A stretch of 64,000 nt of DNA, taken from assembly GCA_965659415.1 (NCBI GenBank), contig CBFHVA010000001.1:124001-188000 (forward strand), written 5' to 3'. The DNA comes from Phaeocystidibacter sp965659415. Lineage in GTDB: Bacteria > Bacteroidota > Bacteroidia > Flavobacteriales > Schleiferiaceae. Below the pieces are notes generated by a model. It saw nothing but the letters and a program-made list of their open reading frames with translations. It did not search any database and was not told where the DNA came from. The translations under genes and the position numbers were made by a program. This document shows positions 28,189-36,270 of this stretch, in pieces; position 1 is the stretch's first letter, and each line of letters starts with the position of its first letter.

Positions 28189-29279
28189 GGATTGGAACGG
28201 TTTGGTGCTAAAATCATGATAACTTGACCTTCTCGAATATCTTCATCTATACCATTCCAACGCATGATATCATCGGCGCTAACCCCAGGGTATTTGCGTG
28301 CAATGGACCAAAGTGTGTCTCCTGTCTTTACGCTGTACTGAACTTCTTCTCGGTTCTCCTCGTCGGATCGGACTTCCCCATCTCGTTGTTCCGCACTGGA
28401 AGGAGAAACAGCCGCTACCTCAATACCTCTCGGAACGTAAAGCACGAGTTCTTGTCCAATTCTAATGACATCTGAGCGCAAGTTGTTCCATTTTTTCACA
28501 TCTGCCAGACTAACTCGGTAGCGCTGACTAATACTTCCTAGAACGTCTCCTGACCTAACGCGATAAACTACGCGATTATGCGTAGAGGGGTCGGGTATGT
28601 TGTTTGCGATTCGCTTACGTGCAGCAGTCAGTTCATGGAGAGATATCGAATCGCGATCAGCCGCGCGCTCCCACAAATGTTCCATGAGGTCGCTGTTCGG
28701 AACGGATTCCAGCCTTACGAGCGCGATTTCATCAGTGGCCAGGTGTTCTCCTGAAAGTCCCGGATTAACCGATTTCCAGCGCCTGTAGTCCGATTCACTC
28801 CATCCGAGCGATTCCTTCAAATCTTCCCAATAAAGACTACCGGCCATCTCCATCTCATAAGTCGGGTAGTTGGGAAGAGAGTCCATCTTTTGCCCATACC
28901 ACTCCTCCACCTTGCGCTTCCACTCCACATAATTAATGGCATTATTGGAAAGTATAACGGCTGAAGATGGACCATAAACAAAGGCATAATCCGCTAGCAG
29001 GGAATCATCAAACTGATCGAACAAAAAAGACCACCACTCGGCAGCAGCTCTTGTACTTCGAATCGGATCTTTGCGGCCGTCGTAGGATGACGACATCTCA
29101 AGTCCATATCTGGCAGCAATGGGAGGTGACAAACGCCACCAGCCTGTGCGGTTTGATTCCAGTTCTAAGGTGGCCATTCCCTTCACTAGGTACCCCTTTG
29201 AATGCAAGAAATCTTGTTCAACCTGAGCATGGCCAACAAGCGTAATCAGGATCAATAAAAAAATGGAGGGAATACGCAT
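28185..29279 (-). CDS. LysM protein with a degenerate MltD-like domain
   Basis: 364 residues with a signal peptide ending VGHAQ. Residues about 35-108 follow the MltD/SLT pattern (GWWRLSPPIAARYGLEM, then GRKDPIRSTRAAAEWW), but the stretch with the catalytic Glu loop is shortened to LELESNRT and the AYNAG motif is replaced by AFVYGPSS, so the domain looks inactive or altered. Two LysM peptidoglycan-binding domains follow (about 237-282, RVRSGDVLGSISQRY; and about 314-358, SVKTGDTLWSIARKY). It is the first gene of the SGNH/MBOAT operon and overlaps the next gene by 4 bases. A perfect promoter ends 4 bases before its ATG. It probably brings the acylation enzymes to peptidoglycan (inference). Confidence 0.85.
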   Translation of the reverse strand: MRIPSIFLLILITLVGHAQVEQDFLHSKGYLVKGMATLELESNRTGWWRLSPPIAARYGLEMSSSYDGRKDPIRSTRAAAEWWSFLFDQFDDSLLADYAFVYGPSSAVILSNNAINYVEWKRKVEEWYGQKMDSLPNYPTYEMEMAGSLYWEDLKESLGWSESDYRRWKSVNPGLSGEHLATDEIALVRLESVPNSDLMEHLWERAADRDSISLHELTAARKRIANNIPDPSTHNRVVYRVRSGDVLGSISQRYRVSLADVKKWNNLRSDVIRIGQELVLYVPRGIEVAAVSPSSAEQRDGEVRSDEENREEVQYSVKTGDTLWSIARKYPGVSADDIMRWNGIDEDIREGQVIMILAPNRSNP

Positions 29280-29283
29280 GGCT

Positions 29284-29313
29284 CAAAAATAAAAGAACTG
29301 AACTGACTTCAAA
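29284..29313 (-). promoter_or_regulatory. Promoter of the LysM-SGNH-SGNH-MBOAT operon
   Basis: On the minus strand: TTTG (29313-29310), an 18-base spacer, and a perfect TATTTTTG (29291-29284), then only 4 bases to the ATG at 29279. Transcription should begin at or next to the start codon. Confidence 0.65.
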
Positions 29314-29357
29314 CACCTGAAGGGATCAAAGTCGAGTTCATTTCAATTCTTGTGCCT

Positions 29358-32138
29358 TTATCTGCGAATTACGCGCTCTTCAACTCTGCGCCCACCTTCT
29401 TGTCCGCCAGAGGATTGATTGCTGTTGAACTTGTACAAGAAGGTAACCATCACATATCTACCCAATGAATTTGTGTTTCGCTCCACTATGGCATTGAGGT
29501 TACCAAATCGACTTACACCTCTGTTCTGATTGAGAATGTCGAATACCGTCAACTGAATTTGAGCCGTGCCATTTTTCAGCAAGTTGTAACTCACTTCAGC
29601 ATTCCACACTGGCACAAACTGATCATCTGCAAAATCTGCGTTCGAGAAGGTTTGTAAATCAACTCCTGTTTCAAACTCAAATTGTTCCGTAGGTGTCCAT
29701 TCGAAGTTGGCGAAATAACTCTGGTTCAGGTACTCCTGATTCTGTTGGGATTGAAGTGAGAAGGTGCTCCAGTTATACGTCCATTGCCCTCCCACTCGAA
29801 TGCCGTAGATGTCTCGATTCGTATTTCTAAACGACAGCTCTCCACCTACGTTAGTGTTCTCCGAGATATTCAATTGATCATTGATTCGGTTAGGCGATGT
29901 ATTCCAACCTCCGCTCAGCTGTGTTCCCACACCCACATTTAGCTTGCTGATGGTAAATCTGTAGTTCACAGAGGTGTTCAAGTTGTAAGCTGGTTCTTCA
30001 AAATTCTCTGGCGTAAAAATCCGCACATACTGAGAGTCGATGGTCTGATTGGTGCTAATGACATTATCGGTGCGCCCTGCACTTACATATCCGAAGAAAC
30101 CAGAGCCATTAAAGGCATCCCATGCACCGTAATTCATCCATAAGTTCTGACGGAACTGCGGCTCTAATTGATCGTTACCTACGAAGGTGACTAACGGGTT
30201 CGTAATGTCTTCCAGGGTGAGAAGCTGTGTTAGCTCAGGCATCTGTACACTAGTACTGTAATTCACCGATGCCCTTGAGAAATTGGAGATGGACCAATCG
30301 TAATTCAAATTCGGCAGAAGGAAAAAGAACTCTCTCCGTGGAATCGTCGATTCAAATCGATTCTCAATGGCCTGTTGTGCATAAATACTTCCTCGTAAGC
30401 CTACGTCCACATTGTGTTTTTCACCTGTGTAACGATAAGCAATTCGTGCTCCTTGAACACTTTCGGTAAGGTCGAAATTGGGTGAAAACTGTCCTTGAAA
30501 CCCACCTGAAAAAACATCGGTTGTGTTTCTAATAAGCGACTCTTGAGTAGAAGAAATTGAAGTATTGAATTCCAGAAAATGATTGCTTGAGATAGGCTCG
30601 GTATAGGTTACCGTTCCTCCGATAGTTTGATTATTGACTAAATCTTGCCGTGCTTGGAAAAGGCTATCTTTTTCGCCGTCCAATGGGAAGGAGTTGTAAT
30701 TCTCCCATTCACCGGTACTTTCATCATCTTGAAATGTGGTTGAACCACCAACCTTCAATATCCTTCCTTCATTGTTGAACTTGTGAATGTAGTTCAATCG
30801 CAAATTGGCCGAGGTGTTGGTCTGTTCCTGATACGTGCGTCGATCTGATTCTTGTAGGGTTCCAACATCCTCAATGGATCGAACCTCATCAATCAAACTC
30901 TGAGAGAAACCCGTCTGGTAACGTCCGCTACCTTGCAATTCGATTCGGTTCATTGTGTCCAAATCAGATCGATGATTTATACTAAAGGAGTGGTTGTTCG
31001 AGATCGAATTCTCGTCACTTTCTCGCAAACCAATGATCTCTGTATCACGCGCAAATTCACGTGAATTCTCTGTAGTCGTGGTAAAATTATCGAGGTGTGT
31101 ATAGAAGTATGAGGAGTTAAATCGGTGATTCTTGTTGGGATCCCAATTGACGTTCACACCAGTGGCTCCTGAAAAGAACAAACCGTCATCCGGACCACCA
31201 AAGTTGAGAGGAATGCTTTCGGTACCGTCAATGGCAATGCTATATCCACCGCGCCCCATGCCACCGCCTGACATATCCCGGTAATCGCCAAAGCTAAATC
31301 CGTAGTCGTTGATGTTGTTCATATTCCCCAAGACCGACACCCTTGTTGTACTGGTGAAGGAGTGCAGTCCACCCTTTGCTACGAAGGGAATTTGCACATC
31401 TGAATACCCTCCACCGGCTTCAGCATATCCGAAGTAACCGTTCTTGCGGTCTTCCTTTAACTCGAGGTTTATGGTCTTACTCCGCTCGCCATCATCTACT
31501 CCAGTAAACTTGGCATCGTCGGTCTGACGATCATAAACTTGTACACTTGAAACGGCATCAGCGGGAATATTTCGTGTTGCGATGGTCGGGTCTCCCCCAA
31601 AGAATTCCTTTCCATCTACAAGTACTTGCTCCACATCTTGGCCCTGCGCAGTAATGGATCCATCGCGCTCCACCTCAATACCAGGCAACCTGCGCAAGAG
31701 GTCCTCTACATTATCGTCGGCACGTATTTGAAACGCCGAAGCATCGTATTCTACGGTGTCTTTATTGATTAATACAGGAATGCGCTGACCGTTTATAACA
31801 ACTTCACTCAAGGCGTTCATGGCTGGTTGCATCTGAATGAGACCCAAGTTTGAATTGGTCCCATTCTCGCCAACGGTTACGTTGCGATTGTAGGTTTCAT
31901 AGCCCAGAAAAGAGGCTTGAAAAATATACTCCCCATCACGCACAGCAGATGTTTGAAAGTTACCGTCGTTATCGGTAATTCCGAAACCAGCAACAGTACT
32001 ATCGTCGGGATTAAGCAGCGCGATTCCCACCATGATCATGGGGGCATTCGATGTGTCTTTAATGGTGCCCGAGAAGGTTTGGGCATTCATTTGGATGCTA
32101 AGAATGCAGAGCAGTCCAAAGGTTAACCAATATTTCAT
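29358..32138 (-). CDS. TonB-dependent-receptor-like outer-membrane beta-barrel protein
   Basis: 926 residues with a signal peptide ending QMNAQ. A carboxypeptidase-D-like regulatory domain (about 22-105; GFGITDNDGNFQTSAVRDGEY) is followed by a plug-like domain (about 115-230; NVEDLLRRLPGIEVERDG, VLVDGKEFFGGDP) and a C-terminal beta-barrel of many aromatic strands (OMP_b-brl_3 type). The C-terminal end is RRVEERVIRR rather than the usual terminal aromatic strand. Substrate is unknown. It lies 31 bases after the GLPGLI gene on the same strand, a pairing common in Bacteroidota. Confidence 0.9.
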   Translation of the reverse strand: MKYWLTFGLLCILSIQMNAQTFSGTIKDTSNAPMIMVGIALLNPDDSTVAGFGITDNDGNFQTSAVRDGEYIFQASFLGYETYNRNVTVGENGTNSNLGLIQMQPAMNALSEVVINGQRIPVLINKDTVEYDASAFQIRADDNVEDLLRRLPGIEVERDGSITAQGQDVEQVLVDGKEFFGGDPTIATRNIPADAVSSVQVYDRQTDDAKFTGVDDGERSKTINLELKEDRKNGYFGYAEAGGGYSDVQIPFVAKGGLHSFTSTTRVSVLGNMNNINDYGFSFGDYRDMSGGGMGRGGYSIAIDGTESIPLNFGGPDDGLFFSGATGVNVNWDPNKNHRFNSSYFYTHLDNFTTTTENSREFARDTEIIGLRESDENSISNNHSFSINHRSDLDTMNRIELQGSGRYQTGFSQSLIDEVRSIEDVGTLQESDRRTYQEQTNTSANLRLNYIHKFNNEGRILKVGGSTTFQDDESTGEWENYNSFPLDGEKDSLFQARQDLVNNQTIGGTVTYTEPISSNHFLEFNTSISSTQESLIRNTTDVFSGGFQGQFSPNFDLTESVQGARIAYRYTGEKHNVDVGLRGSIYAQQAIENRFESTIPRREFFFLLPNLNYDWSISNFSRASVNYSTSVQMPELTQLLTLEDITNPLVTFVGNDQLEPQFRQNLWMNYGAWDAFNGSGFFGYVSAGRTDNVISTNQTIDSQYVRIFTPENFEEPAYNLNTSVNYRFTISKLNVGVGTQLSGGWNTSPNRINDQLNISENTNVGGELSFRNTNRDIYGIRVGGQWTYNWSTFSLQSQQNQEYLNQSYFANFEWTPTEQFEFETGVDLQTFSNADFADDQFVPVWNAEVSYNLLKNGTAQIQLTVFDILNQNRGVSRFGNLNAIVERNTNSLGRYVMVTFLYKFNSNQSSGGQEGGRRVEERVIRR

Positions 32139-32169
32139 TTTTGTGTAGTGAAGGTGAGTTTTTGTTGAC

Positions 32170-32880
32170 TTATCGACCGTATCGTCGACGCATTTCCGCT
32201 GTTTTTTCGCGCTCTATTTCTCGGTATTCGTCCATAGAAACTTCAAATCCATCTTCGGGGATTTCAGGAACTTCCTCTTGGGTTCGCCCCATATTGATGT
32301 CTACGGCTGATAGCGTTCGTTTACCATTGTCGATATCCACAAACAACACAGCTCCTGGAAAGCCCACATAATCCAATGGCCCCGTGCGAACTGGAATTCT
32401 CGGTGTGAACCAAGCCAAAACCGGAATGGTGTCATCTACGAAAGTCTTCATTTCCATGCATGGGTAACCGAGCACAATTCCTTGCTTGCCAGTCATTTTC
32501 CATCCGTCCATATTAAGGGTGTCTTCGATCAGAAACTCACGCGTCATGAACTCCTTGTAATAGGTCATGACTTCCGCCTCGAGGTCAATGTAAATCTCAT
32601 CTTTGGGTTCCCAGCGCATACTTCGAACGCGCACTCCGCCCGTGTTCATATCATCCTCTGGCTCTTCTGGAAGAAAAGTACAGTGGCTGTACTGTGGTGT
32701 GAAGTGGGTTTCCCATTTCGATTTGATTTCAGTGGGCATATCCGGTCGATTCCGAATCCACTGATTGTCAGAAATATCTCTGATTTCCTCGAAGATAATT
32801 CGACCCGTTGAAGTGGAATCCTGAGCCCAAAGCGAGATTGGCAGAGCGAGAATGCTCAGGAAGAGGAGATTGGTTTTCAT
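32170..32880 (-). CDS. GLPGLI family protein
   Basis: 236 residues with a signal peptide ending SLWAQ. The family is named for a motif that appears here as YVGFPGAVL (about residue 190), after GKQGIVLGYPCMEMKTFV and the AWFTPRIPVRTGP segment. Members are secreted proteins of unknown role, often beside TonB-linked receptors, as here. The tail is highly charged (REIEREKTAEMRRRYGR). It is the promoter-proximal gene of the pair. Confidence 0.85.
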   Translation of the reverse strand: MKTNLLFLSILALPISLWAQDSTSTGRIIFEEIRDISDNQWIRNRPDMPTEIKSKWETHFTPQYSHCTFLPEEPEDDMNTGGVRVRSMRWEPKDEIYIDLEAEVMTYYKEFMTREFLIEDTLNMDGWKMTGKQGIVLGYPCMEMKTFVDDTIPVLAWFTPRIPVRTGPLDYVGFPGAVLFVDIDNGKRTLSAVDINMGRTQEEVPEIPEDGFEVSMDEYREIEREKTAEMRRRYGR

Positions 32881-32900
32881 ATGTTGTGTTTCATTTGGAA

Positions 32901-32931
32901 CGAATTTATAGGGTTATAGTTGGATATCAAA
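32901..32931 (-). promoter_or_regulatory. Promoter of the GLPGLI-receptor operon (TTCG-type -7 box)
   Basis: On the minus strand: TTTG (32931-32928), a 19-base spacer and TAAATTCG (32908-32901), then 20 bases to the ATG. The good -33 match supports TTCG as a working variant of TAnnTTTG. Confidence 0.55.
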
Positions 32932-32952
32932 CACCTTTATATTTCTCTTAAC

Positions 32953-32984
32953 AAAAAAGGGCACCCCAATCTGGGATGCCCTTC
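32953..32984 (-). terminator. Terminator of dnaK
   Basis: On the minus strand, an ~11-bp hairpin built on AAGGGCA.../...TGCCCTT with an AATC-type loop, followed by a six-base T run, 24 bases after the dnaK stop. Confidence 0.85.
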
Positions 32985-33007
32985 TGATGTCAGTTATGAC
33001 GAAAGGT

Positions 33008-34903
33008 TTACTTCACCTCTTCAAATTCTACGTCGGTTACATCATCGCCACCTTCGCTTGCAGCTCCTGCATCTGCTGCAGGACCTTCAGCTCCAGCTTC
33101 TTGCTGTGCCTTGTACATTTCTTCTGAAGCGTTCTTCCAAGCCTCATTGATTTTCTCAAGAGCACCATCCACTGCGTCAACATCTTGACTCTCGTGTGCA
33201 GCTTTGAGTTCTTTCAATGCTTCTTCGATCGGCGTTTTGTTTGCTTCCGACAATTTATCACCGAACTCACTCAATTGCTTCTCGGTCTGGAAAATCATCT
33301 GGTCAGCGCTGTTGAGCTTGTCAACCTTCTCTTTCGCCTTGTTATCCGCGTCGGCATTAGCTTCAGCTTCTTGCTTCATTCTGTCGATTTCCTCTTGCGA
33401 CAATCCGCTTGAGGCTTCGATGCGAATTGATTGCTCCTTGCCTGTAGCCTTGTCTTTTGCCGATACGCTCAAGATTCCGTTCGCATCAATATCGAAGGTA
33501 ACTTCAATTTGAGGAACACCTCTTGGCGCTGGTGGAATATCGTCCAAATGGAATCGGCCAATCGTCTTGTTGTCTTTAGCCATTGGGCGCTCACCTTGCA
33601 ATACGTGGATGTCAACCTGAGGCTGATTATCCGCAGCAGTAGAGAATACTTCTGATTTGTTGGTTGGGATCGTCGTGTTTGATTCGATCAACTTGGTGAA
33701 TACACCTCCCATGGTTTCGATACCTAATGAAAGAGGAGTAACGTCTACCAAGAGTACGTCTTTCACATCTCCCGAAAGCACACCACCCTGAATGGCGGCA
33801 CCAATAGCTACAACCTCATCAGGATTTACTCCTTTTGATGGCTCCTTGCCGAAGAACTTCTTCACGGCATCTTGAACTGCAGGAATTCGGGTTGAACCCC
33901 CAACCAAAACAACCTCATCGATCTCACCCACTTGCATGTTGGCGTTCTTCAATGCTGTTTTACATGGCTCGATGGTACGCTCAATCAAATCAGCAGCCAA
34001 GCGCTCGAACTCGGAGCGGCTCAATGAGCGCACAAGGTGCTTTGGACCACTAGCCGTAGCGGTAATATATGGTAAGTTGATTTCTGTAGATGTAGTGCTT
34101 GAAAGCTCAATCTTCGCTTTTTCGGCAGCTTCCTTCAAACGCTGAAGAGCCATGGCATCATCACGGAGATCCATGTTTTCTTCCTTCTTGAATTCGTCTG
34201 CCAACCAGTCAATAATACGCTGATCAAAGTCGTCACCACCAAGGTGAGTATCGCCGTCAGTTGACTTCACCTCAAACATTCCTTCACTGAGTTCGAGAAT
34301 GGATACGTCATGCGTACCTCCACCACAGTCGAATACAACGATGTTCATGTCGCCACCTTGCTTATCAACACCATAGGCCAATGCAGCGGCAGTAGGTTCG
34401 TTGATGATACGGCGAACAGTCAATCCGGCAATCTCACCAGCTTCCTTCGTGGCTTGACGCTGACTATCGTTAAAGTAGGCAGGAACAGTAATAACTGCTT
34501 CTGTCACGGTAGTTCCCAAGTAGTCCTCAGCTGTTTTCTTCATTTTCTGAAGAATCATTGCTGAAAGCTCTTGAGGTGTGTACAAGCGGTCATCAATTTT
34601 TACACGAGGTGTATCGTTATCGCCTTTTTCTACGGCATATGGAACGCGCTTAGCTTCCGCAGAAATGCTGGAATACGACTCGCCCATGAATCGCTTAATA
34701 GAGAAAATAGTTTTGTGCGGATTTGTGATCGACTGTCTTTTAGCGGGATCACCAATCTTACGCTCGCCTCCTTCTACAAAGCCTACCATAGAAGGGGTGG
34801 TTCGCTTACCCTCGCTATTTGGGATAACTACAGGCTCATTACCTTCCATTACGGCAACGCAGGAGTTCGTAGTTCCGAGGTCGATTCCAATTATCTTACT
34901 CAT
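33008..34903 (-). CDS. dnaK: Hsp70 chaperone DnaK
   Basis: 631 residues, standard length. ATPase domain: IIGIDLGTTNSCVAVMEG (phosphate 1), VFDCGGGTHDVSIL (phosphate 2; GGGT rather than the usual LGGGTFD) and VVLVGGSTRIPAVQ (adenosine). The substrate domain (about 390-500) and helical lid follow, and the tail ends in the co-chaperone-binding acidic motif VTDVEFEEVK. It folds nascent and stress-damaged proteins with DnaJ/GrpE and hands aggregates to ClpB. It is monocistronic: no dnaJ or grpE is adjacent. The upstream region holds a TTTGACA but no convincing TAnnTTTG box. Confidence 0.98.
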   Translation of the reverse strand: MSKIIGIDLGTTNSCVAVMEGNEPVVIPNSEGKRTTPSMVGFVEGGERKIGDPAKRQSITNPHKTIFSIKRFMGESYSSISAEAKRVPYAVEKGDNDTPRVKIDDRLYTPQELSAMILQKMKKTAEDYLGTTVTEAVITVPAYFNDSQRQATKEAGEIAGLTVRRIINEPTAAALAYGVDKQGGDMNIVVFDCGGGTHDVSILELSEGMFEVKSTDGDTHLGGDDFDQRIIDWLADEFKKEENMDLRDDAMALQRLKEAAEKAKIELSSTTSTEINLPYITATASGPKHLVRSLSRSEFERLAADLIERTIEPCKTALKNANMQVGEIDEVVLVGGSTRIPAVQDAVKKFFGKEPSKGVNPDEVVAIGAAIQGGVLSGDVKDVLLVDVTPLSLGIETMGGVFTKLIESNTTIPTNKSEVFSTAADNQPQVDIHVLQGERPMAKDNKTIGRFHLDDIPPAPRGVPQIEVTFDIDANGILSVSAKDKATGKEQSIRIEASSGLSQEEIDRMKQEAEANADADNKAKEKVDKLNSADQMIFQTEKQLSEFGDKLSEANKTPIEEALKELKAAHESQDVDAVDGALEKINEAWKNASEEMYKAQQEAGAEGPAADAGAASEGGDDVTDVEFEEVK

Positions 34904-34989
34904 CAGTGTTTATTTTGGTTTTGAATCATGATCATGCTAATAATGTCATGCTCCTATTGTCAAACCACATGCCAGCAGGCCATAAACAC

Positions 34990-35017
34990 GAAATCCCGAC
35001 GTAGATGTCAGGATTTC
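34990..35017 (-). terminator. Probable terminator of the lipoprotein gene upstream of dnaK
   Basis: An 11-bp stem with one G-T pair (34990-35000 with 35007-35017) and a 6-base loop. The downstream side is only weakly T-rich on the minus strand. Confidence 0.5.
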
Positions 35018-35050
35018 ATTGAATTTTAAGGACAGATTGTCAGAATGTAT

Positions 35051-36073
35051 TCAGGGCTGACAGAATAATGTGTCAAGGGACTCTACTCTACCGAACCGGA
35101 GGTCACATGTATATTCGCCGTAAACAAGCTCATCGATAGATCGATTGGCGAGTTTTCGGTTGAGCACAAAGCTTCTTCGAGTTGAACTCACTACCCCTAC
35201 TCCATTCACTACGTTGGTAAAGAATGGCGGATCCTGTGAAACACCAGTTTGCGGTTGGCTTACATTGATATGAGTCGCCAAATCATCTCCTGCCGCGGTA
35301 ATTATAAAATCTACCCTTCTTGGAATGCGAATTCGGTTTCCAGTTGGTGGGTCGAGGTTCGCATCGATATTTCCGTAGAATAAGTCACGCGTAAGGGTGG
35401 TCGATTGTGTGAAGATCCCATCAAGCGATTGACCAATGGTGTAAGGTAGCTGAAGCGCGACCAAACCACGGGTGCTGTCTGCTTTATTGTTGCGAGGAAA
35501 CTCCACGTACAGGAAGTTGACGGTTACGATGTAAGCGCGTCCGTTAACGGCTTCTTCCCACTCAATTAGTTGGCCTCTGTCTCCACCTGGGTTTATATTT
35601 GGAAAACGCGGATTGGTAATGTCAAAATCTTGAACCATTTGTGTTTCACCATATACTACGGACCCATCGGGTCGAGTCACCCTCACTCTGTAGGAGTAAT
35701 CTTCATTCAAGTTTCCAATTACGCGATATACGTGATATCCATCTCCCGTAAAGAAACCGGAGTCGAGCCGAACGCTGTTGTCCTTCTCTGCAGTGATTTG
35801 CGATTGGATTTGACCCGCCGCATTGCGACCTATTAATTGCACAGTCAACGAATCGTAATACAAACTATCCCCAACTTGATTTCCACCGCTGATGCCATCT
35901 TGACCCAAATAAGCGCGCGTAACGCGAATGTAGTTTAGCGAAGTGCTCGCATCTAAAGCTGCATAGATCACAGTGGTTTCCTCAAAAGGAGCGTTCACGT
36001 CTACTTCGTTCGCACAAGAAGCGAATAAGGCTGCTAGGCCCAGAAATAGAGAAAGTGTAAAGTACTTCATCAA
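35051..36073 (-). CDS. Uncharacterised lipoprotein
   Basis: 340 residues with a lipobox LFASC at residue 20. The body is beta-rich, with the order TTVIYAALDASTSLNYIRV, RAYLGQDG, SYRVRVTRPDGS and VVSSTRRSF. This resembles a Bacteroidota-only group of surface lipoproteins (some annotated as DUF4249-like), but I am not certain of the family name. No catalytic motif is visible. It is a single gene 147 bases upstream of dnaK on the same strand, with its own TACCTTTG promoter box and a hairpin between it and dnaK. Confidence 0.75.
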   Translation of the reverse strand: MMKYFTLSLFLGLAALFASCANEVDVNAPFEETTVIYAALDASTSLNYIRVTRAYLGQDGISGGNQVGDSLYYDSLTVQLIGRNAAGQIQSQITAEKDNSVRLDSGFFTGDGYHVYRVIGNLNEDYSYRVRVTRPDGSVVYGETQMVQDFDITNPRFPNINPGGDRGQLIEWEEAVNGRAYIVTVNFLYVEFPRNNKADSTRGLVALQLPYTIGQSLDGIFTQSTTLTRDLFYGNIDANLDPPTGNRIRIPRRVDFIITAAGDDLATHINVSQPQTGVSQDPPFFTNVVNGVGVVSSTRRSFVLNRKLANRSIDELVYGEYTCDLRFGRVESLDTLFCQP

Positions 36074-36097
36074 GTCTTGTTCAGTTTCAAGAGTGCC

Positions 36098-36105
36098 AAA
36101 GGTAA
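36098..36105 (-). promoter_or_regulatory. -7 box of the lipoprotein gene
   Basis: A perfect TACCTTTG on the minus strand, 24 bases before the ATG. Confidence 0.5.
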
Positions 36106-36240
36106 CAGATGATTTCGTCTTTCAGTCCGTTTCTCCCCTAACGTTTAAAACTTCACAAAAGTTGGTCTCGATGTTTCTCACTCTTTTAAAGCTTGAATTT
36201 TCCAACGCCCCGCACCGCGAAAGTGTCAAACGGCTTTTCG

Positions 36241-36248
36241 TACCTTCG
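36241..36248 (+). promoter_or_regulatory. Candidate -7 box (TTCG type) of panB
   Basis: TACCTTCG, 22 bases before the panB ATG at 36271. It argues against any start upstream of this point. Confidence 0.4.
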
Positions 36249-36270
36249 TCTCACAACAAAACTCATCCTG

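Noticed and set aside
34904..35050. Promoter for dnaK based on TTTGACA
   Set aside because: No TAnnTTTG or TAnnTTCG box sits at the right distance, so I did not annotate it.
36193..36270. Longer panB start at 36193
   Set aside because: The 26 extra residues look unlike any PanB N-terminus, and a promoter-like TACCTTCG lies inside them.
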